64,000 nt of DNA from JAHEEL01 sp963785245 (GTDB taxonomy: Bacteria > Actinomycetota > Acidimicrobiia > Spongiisociales > UBA5794), in assembly GCA_963785245.1 (NCBI GenBank), contig CAWAUO010000006.1:124001-188000 (forward strand), in the 5' to 3' direction. A model generated the notes under the pieces. It did no database searches. It saw only the letters and a list, made by a program, of their open reading frames with translations, and was not told the origin of the DNA. Within the stretch, counting starts at the first letter, position 1, and each line of letters starts with the position of its first letter. The position numbers and the translations under genes are program-made. Below are positions 7,789 through 14,395 of this stretch, in pieces.

Positions 7789-9192
7789 CTAGCCGACGGA
7801 GCCTTCCATCTGCAGTTCGATCAGGCGATTCAGTTCGACGGCGTACTCCATCGGGAGTTCCTTGACGATCGGCTCGATGAATCCGGCGACCACCATCGCA
7901 GTGGCCTCTTCTTCGGTGAGTCCGCGTGTCATGAGGTAGAACAGCTGGTCCTCCCCCACCTTGGACACCGTTGCCTCATGACCGATGTCGACGTTCGACT
8001 CCTCGATCTCCATGTAGGGATACGTGTCGGACCGCGAGTCCTCGTCGAGGATCAGCGCATCACACCGGACGAACGACCTGGCGTTCTCGGCTCCCGGTTC
8101 CACCCGGACAAGTCCCCGGTATCCGGCGCGACCGCCCTGGTTCGAGATCGACTTCGAGGTGATCAGGGATGTGGTGTTTGGTGCCGCATGGACGATCTTG
8201 GCTCCGGCGTCGAGGTGCTGGCCCGCTCCGGCGAAGGCAACGGACAGAACCTCACCGTGAGCACCCTCGTCCATGAGCCACACGGCCGGATACTTGGCCG
8301 TGAACTTGGATCCGAGGTTCCCGTCGATCCACTCCATCGTCGCGTTCTTGTAGGCCACGGCACGCTTGGTGACGAGGTTGAACACATTGTTCGACCAATT
8401 CTGGATCGTCGAGTAGCGGGCGCGGCCGCCTTCCTTGACGACGATCTCCACGACGGCGGAGTGCAGCGAGTCGGAGCTGTAGACCGGAGCGGAGCATCCC
8501 TCGACGTAGTGCACAAACGCGCCTTCGTCGACGATGATCAGCGTCCGCTCGAACTGCCCCATGTTCTCGGCATTGATCCGGAAGTAGGCCTGCAGCGGCT
8601 CATCGAGGTGCACGCCGGGCGGCACGTAGATGAACGAGCCGCCAGACCAGACGGCGGAGTTGAGCGCAGCGAACTTGTTGTCGTTCGGCGGGATGATCGT
8701 ACCGAAGTACTCGCGAACGATCTCCGGGTACTCCCGCACGGCGGTGTCCATGTCGGTGAAGAGGACACCCATCTCGGCGAGGTCGTCGCGGTTGCGGTGA
8801 TAGACGACCTCGGACTCGTACTGGGCGGTGACGCCGGCGAGGTACTTCCGCTCGGCTTCGGGGATGCCGAGCTTCTCGTACGTCTCCTTGATGGAATCCG
8901 GGACCATGTCCCAGTCCTTCGCCTGACCTTCCATCGGCTTGATGTAGTAGTAGATGTTGTCGAAGTCGATCTCGTCGAGCGCGCCGCCCCCGACCCAATC
9001 CGGCATCGGCTTGCGCAGGAATCGCTGGTAGGCCTTGAGACGGAACTCGAGCATCCACTCTGGTTCCTTCTTCATTCGCGACATGTCGCGAATGATCTGC
9101 TCACTGAGGCCCTTCTCCGGCTTGTAGACGTAGTCCTCTTCGTCCGACCAACCGAGCTGGTAGGCCCCGAGATCGATGTCAACCGTGGTCAT
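7789..9192 (-). CDS. sufB: Fe-S cluster assembly protein SufB
   Basis: A 467-residue SufB, the core scaffold subunit that with SufC and SufD builds [4Fe-4S] clusters. Characteristic segments are YVPPGVHLDEPLQAYFRIN, VHYVEGCSAPVYSSDSLHSA, containing the conserved Cys, and the C-terminal NVDIGHEATVSKVGEDQLFY with DQLFYLMTRGL. The ATG at 9192 is preceded by GGGGAG. It is monocistronic here: the next gene downstream is nucS, and sufD-Rieske-sufC begin about 4.8 kb further on. No sufS, sufU or sufT gene is visible. Confidence 0.97.
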   Translation of the reverse strand: MTTVDIDLGAYQLGWSDEEDYVYKPEKGLSEQIIRDMSRMKKEPEWMLEFRLKAYQRFLRKPMPDWVGGGALDEIDFDNIYYYIKPMEGQAKDWDMVPDSIKETYEKLGIPEAERKYLAGVTAQYESEVVYHRNRDDLAEMGVLFTDMDTAVREYPEIVREYFGTIIPPNDNKFAALNSAVWSGGSFIYVPPGVHLDEPLQAYFRINAENMGQFERTLIIVDEGAFVHYVEGCSAPVYSSDSLHSAVVEIVVKEGGRARYSTIQNWSNNVFNLVTKRAVAYKNATMEWIDGNLGSKFTAKYPAVWLMDEGAHGEVLSVAFAGAGQHLDAGAKIVHAAPNTTSLITSKSISNQGGRAGYRGLVRVEPGAENARSFVRCDALILDEDSRSDTYPYMEIEESNVDIGHEATVSKVGEDQLFYLMTRGLTEEEATAMVVAGFIEPIVKELPMEYAVELNRLIELQMEGSVG

Positions 9193-9214
9193 GATGCTGC
9201 GCTCCCCGGATTTG

Positions 9215-9230
9215 CACTATCGAGATAGTG
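9215..9230. promoter_or_regulatory. Palindromic candidate operator at the sufB promoter
   Basis: CACTATCGAGATAGTG is a 7-bp perfect inverted repeat with a 2-bp centre, 22 bp upstream of the sufB ATG. It sits immediately downstream of a minus-strand -10-like TACAAT (9233-9238), so it covers the expected transcription start. A repressor bound here would block sufB transcription. Which regulator binds is unknown; no sufR-like gene is in the window. The rest of the 198-bp spacer up to 9390 shows nothing I can name. Confidence 0.6.
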
Positions 9231-9232
9231 TC

Positions 9233-9238
9233 ATTGTA
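9233..9238 (-). promoter_or_regulatory. Candidate -10 of sufB
   Basis: TACAAT on the minus strand, a near-consensus -10, three bases upstream of the palindrome. No clear -35 was found. Confidence 0.5.
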
Positions 9239-9390
9239 CGACGCCTCAGTAACGAACGGACCGGGAATCGGGCGGACGGTCCCGTCGGGGTAGGAACGAG
9301 TGGGAGTGGGGAAGACCGGATCCACCCCGACGGGCCATCCTCCATGGGATCAACGTCAACGAAGACAGATGCGTTCCCGCCCCCACCGAT

Positions 9391-10611
9391 CTAGAAGACC
9401 TCTTCGCACCAGGGGGCAACATCCGCGCGGAACATCCTGCCGAGCAACTCGACAGCGGCTGATCGGCCCCGTATCCGACCGGCCCGGGCCATGGCGACCG
9501 CCCCGTGGCCCCCGAGATAGAGGCTGGCCAGATCGGTGGTTCCGAGACTGAGGTCCGTCGCACCCGGTTCGAGTCGACGACAGCGGCCTGCGCCGCCGAC
9601 CACCGAGAGTTCGAACGAACCGCCGACACCGGGAAGGAACGGGTCGTCCACGGCAAACGTCACGCTGCCGTCGGCGCTGTAGGTGCGCGCCTCGAGCGCC
9701 CCCACGACGTCGAGGATGCGCAGATACAGCGCGTCCCACCGTTTCCGCTTGATGCGGCGGTGGTCCGGCACCTTCCACGCCAACGGATCATCGACCGGAA
9801 GATTCCAGTGGACGATCTCAACATAGAGATCGACCGACGTGAGGAATCGCCACAGCCCGGTATGAGCGGTCGGCGAGGCGGCGATGATCTCGCGAATGGC
9901 CAATTTCCCCTCCGGGAACCCCGACGACCAATCGGGCTTCTGCCGGTAGAACGCGTAGCCGTCTGGACGACCGTCGGTCTCGTGCAGCAAGAGACGCAGC
10001 GACGAGAACCCCCGCCTCCGTCCGGTGGGGTCGACGAAGAGGTGCTTCCACCAGTCCGATGTCCGCGAGAGCATCCCGGGACGTCGGAGGCGTTCCTCCT
10101 CGTAGATCGCAGGGAAGATCTCTGCTGCCTCCTCGGCCGTCACCAGTCGCACCGAACCGGCGTCGCCCTCGACGCTGATCCGGGACTGATCGATCTCGAT
10201 CTCGTCCTGCTCCGTTGCGACACCGAAGCCGAACCGACCGTAGATCAGGCTCTCGGATGCCCAGAGCCCGACCAGCGGCTCACCCCGGTTCAGCCCGTCT
10301 TCGAGATGATCGGTCATCATGGCATTGAGCGCGCCCCGCCTCCGATGCGTGGCCGCGACGGTCACAATCGTTGTGCCGGCCATCGGGACCTGATCGCCAC
10401 CCGGAACAGTGATCTCAAAGGGGAATCCGCCAAGGGTACCGACGATCTGATCCCCGTCGAACGCTGCCACCGTACGGTCGAGTGGGAGCAGGTCGTCGAG
10501 CCACTCCGGCGGGAACTCATCGTCATCGAGGTCCTCGCCGAAGCCCAACATGATGGCTTGGCGGAACTGGACCGTCTCGTCCTTCGTGATCGGGCGGGTG
10601 GTGATCTCCAT
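9391..10611 (-). CDS. eis: Eis-family N-acetyltransferase (GNAT with SCP2-like domain)
   Basis: A 406-residue enzyme with the Eis layout: an N-terminal GNAT domain, a second GNAT-like domain and a C-terminal sterol-carrier-like domain. The acetyl-CoA loop reads VAATHRRRGALNAMM near residues 86-100. A Tyr near 124 in SLIYGRFGFG corresponds to the Eis catalytic Tyr, and the protein ends CEEVF, the C-terminal Phe carboxylate acting as base in Eis enzymes. Family members acetylate aminoglycosides or lysine side chains; the natural substrate here is unknown. The ATG at 10611 has no ribosome-binding site; the longer open frame runs into the divergent gene's leader. Confidence 0.9.
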   Translation of the reverse strand: MEITTRPITKDETVQFRQAIMLGFGEDLDDDEFPPEWLDDLLPLDRTVAAFDGDQIVGTLGGFPFEITVPGGDQVPMAGTTIVTVAATHRRRGALNAMMTDHLEDGLNRGEPLVGLWASESLIYGRFGFGVATEQDEIEIDQSRISVEGDAGSVRLVTAEEAAEIFPAIYEEERLRRPGMLSRTSDWWKHLFVDPTGRRRGFSSLRLLLHETDGRPDGYAFYRQKPDWSSGFPEGKLAIREIIAASPTAHTGLWRFLTSVDLYVEIVHWNLPVDDPLAWKVPDHRRIKRKRWDALYLRILDVVGALEARTYSADGSVTFAVDDPFLPGVGGSFELSVVGGAGRCRRLEPGATDLSLGTTDLASLYLGGHGAVAMARAGRIRGRSAAVELLGRMFRADVAPWCEEVF

Positions 10612-10618
10612 GGCGGGA

Positions 10619-10624
10619 AGCCTA
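10619..10624 (-). promoter_or_regulatory. Candidate leaderless -10 of the Eis gene
   Basis: TAGGCT on the minus strand, seven bases before the ATG, with no Shine-Dalgarno sequence in between. Confidence 0.5.
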
Positions 10625-10655
10625 CCGACGGTGCGGGAAGCACCTCGACCTCCGA

Positions 10656-10661
10656 TACGAT
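10656..10661 (+). promoter_or_regulatory. Candidate -10 of the LLM oxidoreductase gene
   Basis: TACGAT about 32 bp before the ATG at 10694; the implied short leader contains GAGAGGA as ribosome-binding site. Confidence 0.4.
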
Positions 10662-10693
10662 GCCCCGACACCAACGACTCGAGAGGACGACCC

Positions 10694-11485
10694 ATGAAGT
10701 CGGTGCACATCGCCGTTCAGCTTCACCCACAGCACATCGACTACGCCGGCATCCGCGAGGCCGTCACCCAGGCGGAGGACATGGGCGTCGACGTTCTCTA
10801 CAACTGGGATCACTTCTTCCCGCTCTACGACGGCGATCCGGATCCCGTCGCCGGCAAGCATTTCGAGTGCTGGACGATGCTCGCCGCATGGGCGGAGCAG
10901 ACCGAGCGCATCGAGTTCGGTGCCCTCGTCACGTGCAACTCCTATCGCAACCCCGAACTGCTCGCCGACATGGCCAGAACCGTCGATCACATTTCCGACG
11001 GGCGCCTCATCTTTGGGATCGGGTCGGGTTGGTTCGAGAAGGACTACATCGAGTACGGGTATGAGTTCGGGACCGCCCGCAGCCGTCTCGACGACCTCGA
11101 TGCCGCCATGCCCCGGATCGTCAGCCGCCTCGAGCGGCTCGATCCTCCGCCGACTCGCCACATCCCCATCCTCATCGGCGGTGGCGGCGAGAAGGTCACC
11201 CTCCGCATCGTCGCCGAGCACGCCGACATCTGGCACACCTTCGGCAACGCCGAGACGTTCGCCCACAAGTCGAAGGTGCTCGATGATTGGTGTGCGCACG
11301 TCGATCGCGATCCCAGCGCGATTGCACGGTCGATCGGGATCAAGACGGAGAACCTGGACCAGGCCGACGAGTTCGCCGCCCTCGGCGTCACGGAATTCAC
11401 CCTCGGCGTCACCGGCCCCGACATGGATTTGGCGCCCGTTCAACGCTGGCTGGAGTGGCGAGACTCGTACAACGGCGTGCGGTAG
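10694..11485 (+). CDS. LLM-class F420-dependent oxidoreductase
   Basis: A 263-residue luciferase-like TIM-barrel protein. The N-terminal strand MKSVHIAVQLHPQH, the NWDHFFPL segment, TCNSYRNPELLADMARTVDHIS and FGIGSGWFEKDY are hallmarks of actinobacterial F420-dependent reductases of this superfamily; IPILIGGGGEKVTLRIVAEHAD is the conserved second half. Such enzymes use coenzyme F420 to reduce or oxidise small organic substrates, which cannot be predicted here. Start chosen at ATG 10694 because GAGAGGA lies seven bases upstream; the longer open frame overlaps the divergent Eis gene. Confidence 0.9.
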   Translation: MKSVHIAVQLHPQHIDYAGIREAVTQAEDMGVDVLYNWDHFFPLYDGDPDPVAGKHFECWTMLAAWAEQTERIEFGALVTCNSYRNPELLADMARTVDHISDGRLIFGIGSGWFEKDYIEYGYEFGTARSRLDDLDAAMPRIVSRLERLDPPPTRHIPILIGGGGEKVTLRIVAEHADIWHTFGNAETFAHKSKVLDDWCAHVDRDPSAIARSIGIKTENLDQADEFAALGVTEFTLGVTGPDMDLAPVQRWLEWRDSYNGVR

Positions 11486-11677
11486 TCGCCCGTCTTCGCC
11501 TCTCCCGCCGAAGGTGGGAGCGGCGCGAGCACCGGCCGCCAGGCCGGAGCGCAGCGGAGAGGGCTCTGGGAGCCGGCACGCGCAGATGAGGCTTGCCGCG
11601 GTGCAAGCCGCCCCCTCTGCGATCGAGCAGCCGCTCGATCGCGTCTCCCCCGCCCAACGGCGGGGAGACGAAGACTG
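11486..11677. repeat. Multi-hairpin intergenic repeat with terminal inverted repeats, copy 1
   Basis: The element fills exactly the space between two convergent stop codons. Terminal inverted repeats are at 11491-11510 and 11658-11677, about 17 of 20 positions matching. Six hairpins follow one another: CTCCCGCC/GGTGGGAG (11502-11520), CCGGCC/GGCCGG (11532-11547), GGCTC/GAGCC (11562-11574), GGCTTGC/GCAAGCC (11590-11609), GCGATCGAGC/GCTCGATCGC (11619-11642, perfect 10 bp) and GTCTCCCCCGCC/GGCGGGGAGAC (11643-11669). The left half is repeated at 46166-46262. It has no ORF of its own and resembles a MITE or REP-like element. Confidence 0.75.
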
Positions 11678-12331
11678 CTACTTCTCCCCCACAAACCGCC
11701 GCACCGAGTCAGGGACCTCAACGCCGTCGAGGTTCAATGGGTCCGGTTCGGGGGCGCCCGGGGTGAGGGTCAGGGGGATGACACCGGCCCAGATGGGGAG
11801 GGCGTAGTCCTCGGGTTCGTCGCCGACGTCCTGCTCGCTCACCTTTGCCGAGAACTCATCGATCGGGACGGCGACGAGCAGCGTGCCCGTGTCCTCCTTC
11901 GTCGACGGGTGTCGTGCCTCGGACCAGCGACCCGGCAGGACAGCCTCGGTGATCGCCTCAACGGCGATGGCCCGCTCTTCGGGATCGTCGACGAGGCGCG
12001 CCGGGCCGATGACCATCACCGACCGGTAGTGCATCGAATGGTGAAACACCGACCTCGCGACGGCGATGCCATCCAGAATGGTGGCCGTCACCGTCACGAG
12101 CGCGCCGCGCTTCATCAGCCGCAGCATCCGACTCGCTGGCGATCCGTGGAAGTAGAGGGTGTCCCCGACCCGGGCATGGATGGTCGGGATCACGAACGGA
12201 GCGTCGTCCTGGATGAACCCCACATGACAGATCACGGCCTCATCCAGGATCGCGTTCGCCGTCTCCCGTTCGTAGTCGGCCTTTTCCGGGATACGCCGGA
12301 CCCGTGTGCGTTCGGACCGTGGATCACTCAT
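11678..12331 (-). CDS. Pyridoxamine 5'-phosphate oxidase-family FMN-binding protein (Nim-like)
   Basis: A 217-residue split-barrel flavoprotein. The segments NAILDEAVICHVGF, PFVIPTIHARVGDTLYFHGS and SVMVIGPARLVDD match the PF12900-type branch that includes nitroimidazole-resistance-like proteins. Such proteins bind FMN, heme or F420; the substrate is not predictable. The ATG at 12331 lacks a ribosome-binding site and has a TAGGAT box six bases upstream. Its stop codon abuts the hairpin repeat. Confidence 0.85.
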   Translation of the reverse strand: MSDPRSERTRVRRIPEKADYERETANAILDEAVICHVGFIQDDAPFVIPTIHARVGDTLYFHGSPASRMLRLMKRGALVTVTATILDGIAVARSVFHHSMHYRSVMVIGPARLVDDPEERAIAVEAITEAVLPGRWSEARHPSTKEDTGTLLVAVPIDEFSAKVSEQDVGDEPEDYALPIWAGVIPLTLTPGAPEPDPLNLDGVEVPDSVRRFVGEK

Positions 12332-12337
12332 GCGATG

Positions 12338-12343
12338 ATCCTA
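12338..12343 (-). promoter_or_regulatory. Candidate leaderless -10 of the FMN-binding protein gene
   Basis: TAGGAT on the minus strand, six bases before the ATG at 12331, with no ribosome-binding site. Confidence 0.5.
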
Positions 12344-12400
12344 GGAACGCGAGAGAGCACCGACCCACCGATCGGTGCTCTGCGAGAAAGAGCGAAACGA

Positions 12401-12580
12401 TCAGGTCTGATCGTCGACGATGTCCTTGGCCTTCTCGGCGCCCGTTTCGATATGGTCGGTCGCCTTGCCGCCGGTTGCCTTGTCGGCTGCGTCGGCTGCC
12501 TTGTCGATGCCACCCTTGACCGCTTCCTTGTTGCCGCCGGCGAGATCCTTGGCCTTGTCGACCATGTCTCCGAAACCCAT
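12401..12580 (-). CDS. Small antitoxin-like protein (Rv0909/MT0933 family)
   Basis: A 59-residue, highly charged, Ala/Gly/Lys-rich helical protein: MGFGDMVDKAKDLAGG at the start, then repeated KAADAADKA and EKAKDIVDD segments. This pattern matches the PF14013 family annotated as antitoxins (mycobacterial Rv0909 type), though similar small proteins can be stress proteins of the CsbD kind. The ATG at 12580 follows AAGGAGGGG, a very strong ribosome-binding site. No toxin-like gene is adjacent: the neighbours are the FMN-binding protein and a divergent methyltransferase. Confidence 0.8.
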   Translation of the reverse strand: MGFGDMVDKAKDLAGGNKEAVKGGIDKAADAADKATGGKATDHIETGAEKAKDIVDDQT

Positions 12581-12680
12581 CGTCCCCTCCTTGTTGTCTG
12601 GACAGGGGAATCGTACCGCACCGGCGAAACCTCTGGCGCAAGCCGATCGACCACCCGACGGAGACCATCCGCGCCGCCAA

Positions 12681-12686
12681 TAGGCT
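12681..12686 (+). promoter_or_regulatory. Candidate leaderless -10 of the methyltransferase gene
   Basis: TAGGCT, six bases before the ATG at 12693, with no ribosome-binding site. Confidence 0.5.
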
Positions 12687-12692
12687 GGCGGC

Positions 12693-13289
12693 ATGAACCA
12701 TCCCCTGCTCGCAGCCGTCTACGACGCGGTCCTTGCCCCAACGGAGTGGCTGGGTGTCCGGGCCCAGCGTCGCCGATTGATGGAAGGCCTTGCCGGCCGA
12801 GTCATCGAACTCGCAGCGGGGACCGGACTCAACATACCGGTCTACCCCGCGACAGCGGACGAGATCCACGCCGTGGAACCGGACGGCAACATGCTGCGCA
12901 GGCTGCGCTCCAGGGCCGCCAAGTCGGACACTCGCCTCTTTCTCTATCGCGGCACCGCCACGCGGCTCCCGTTCGTCGATGGTGCGTTCGACGGGGCAAT
13001 CATGACGTTCGCCCTCTGCACGATCCCCGACCCGGTCGCGGCCCTCGACGAGGTGCACCGGGTCGTACGGAGCGGCGGCGTTCTCCGGTTTCTGGAGCAT
13101 GTCCGCTCCCCGAACTCCCGAACAGCGCGGTGGCAGGACCGGGCGGCCCCCATCTGGGGCAAGGTGGCCGGTGGATGCCGGCTGAACCAGTCGACGGTGA
13201 AGATCCTCGAATCGACCCGCTGGAACGTCGACAACCTCTGGCGATCCGGGGGCGGCTCCGTAGTCGCCGGTCAGGCGTTCCGGACCTGA
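12693..13289 (+). CDS. Class I SAM-dependent methyltransferase
   Basis: A 198-residue methyltransferase. Motif I is ELAAGTGLNIPVYP (residues about 39-52), the acidic motif II end is AVEPDGNML, and motif post-I/III is DGAFDGAIMTFALCTIPD followed by VLRFLEHVRSPN. This is the Methyltransf_11 fold, and the HVRSP segment resembles the methyltransferase-like 7/phospholipid-methylase branch. The substrate is unknown. Its 3' end overlaps the convergent aminotransferase-fold gene by 19 bp. Confidence 0.88.
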   Translation: MNHPLLAAVYDAVLAPTEWLGVRAQRRRLMEGLAGRVIELAAGTGLNIPVYPATADEIHAVEPDGNMLRRLRSRAAKSDTRLFLYRGTATRLPFVDGAFDGAIMTFALCTIPDPVAALDEVHRVVRSGGVLRFLEHVRSPNSRTARWQDRAAPIWGKVAGGCRLNQSTVKILESTRWNVDNLWRSGGGSVVAGQAFRT

Positions 13290-14395
13290 CCCCTCAGTGC
13301 ATCCCCGAATGCTTCAATCACCTGGATCGGTGTGGTGGCGTGAGGAGCGACCCGGATCCACCTGTTGCGTTCTGACACCAGGAATCCTGACGCGCCGAGG
13401 GCTTCGACGGTCGCCACGGCGTCTCTTCCCGGCAGCCGGAAGGTTACGATCCCGGCTCGTTCCCGGTCAGATCGCCACGGTGCGATGACGTCGGCGCCCA
13501 GGCTTCGAACGCCGTCGAGGACGGCTCCCGAACGTGCGAGAACCGCCGACTCGATCTCGCGGACGCCACCCAGGTCGATGACCTTCAATGCAGCGGCGGC
13601 AGCCATCGCTCCGGGGAGGTTCGGCGAGCCCTCGAGGTATCGGTCGGCGGTTGCGAGCGGTGGGTGAGGCGGTTGAACCTCGAAGGCGAAGTTCTCCTCG
13701 ACCCCCCACCAGCCCGTGAGCGTTGGTGCCAGCCGATCGATGGTCCGCTCCGAGACGGCCATGACACCGGCGGAGAATCCAGCGCGAAGCCACTTCTGGC
13801 CCCCCGCGACGAACACGTCGGCCGATCCGAGGCCGGCCTCCACGGCGCCGAGGCCCTGGATCCCATCAACCATCACCAGGGCATCGCCCGCTGCTTCGAC
13901 GATCTGATCGACATCGACGCGGAAGCCCGTCATGTAGTCGACGAGGCTCACCGCAACGAGCCGGGTCTCGTCGTCGATCGCCGGAGCCAAGGCTTCTGCG
14001 GTGACGCGCCCATCAGGTATCTCGACGGCGCGGACCGTCGGTCCCCCAACGGCCTCGGCCCGCAGCCACGGATATCGGTTGGCCGGGAACTCATGCGATG
14101 GGACCACAACGTTTCCGCCAGCGCCAACCAGACCGAATGCGATCTGCATCATCCCGGCGCTGGTCGACGGAACCGAGGTTGCGAGTCCGTCCCGTACGCC
14201 GAGACCCGCGGCGATCGCAGCACGGGCACGTTCGTAGGCCGGACCGACGAGTTTCGGAGTGGGTCGGCTCCCAGCTGCCGCCTGTGCAAGGAGGTCCGCG
14301 GCGGCCGCTCGAGCCGACCGTGCCGGCGGGCCGATCGAGGCAAAGTTCAGATAGCCGTCGTGCTCTTCGAACTCGGCCAGATAGTCACTGTTCAC
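13271..14395 (-). CDS. Aminotransferase class V-fold PLP-dependent enzyme
   Basis: A 374-residue fold-type I PLP enzyme. The cofactor aspartate lies in MVDGIQGLGAVE and the Schiff-base lysine in VAGGQKWLRAGFSAG. The catalytic cysteine loop that defines SufS/NifS desulfurases is not seen; the C-terminal region reads FLVSERNRWIRVAPHATTP. It is therefore more likely a lyase, epimerase or aminotransferase of the CsdB-like/isopenicillin-epimerase group than the missing SufS. The start is GTG at 14395, overlapping the ABC exporter stop by GTGA, making it the last gene of a four-gene coupled block. Confidence 0.85.
   Translation of the reverse strand: MNSDYLAEFEEHDGYLNFASIGPPARSARAAAADLLAQAAAGSRPTPKLVGPAYERARAAIAAGLGVRDGLATSVPSTSAGMMQIAFGLVGAGGNVVVPSHEFPANRYPWLRAEAVGGPTVRAVEIPDGRVTAEALAPAIDDETRLVAVSLVDYMTGFRVDVDQIVEAAGDALVMVDGIQGLGAVEAGLGSADVFVAGGQKWLRAGFSAGVMAVSERTIDRLAPTLTGWWGVEENFAFEVQPPHPPLATADRYLEGSPNLPGAMAAAAALKVIDLGGVREIESAVLARSGAVLDGVRSLGADVIAPWRSDRERAGIVTFRLPGRDAVATVEALGASGFLVSERNRWIRVAPHATTPIQVIEAFGDALRGQVRNA

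Noticed and set aside
12693..13289. Methyltransferase as menaquinone methylase MenG/UbiE
   Set aside because: It has general methyltransferase motifs but not the UbiE-specific ones and lies 14 kb from the men genes.
13271..14395. Class V aminotransferase-fold gene as the missing cysteine desulfurase SufS
   Set aside because: The catalytic cysteine loop near the C terminus is absent and the gene is coupled to ABC exporters, not to suf genes.
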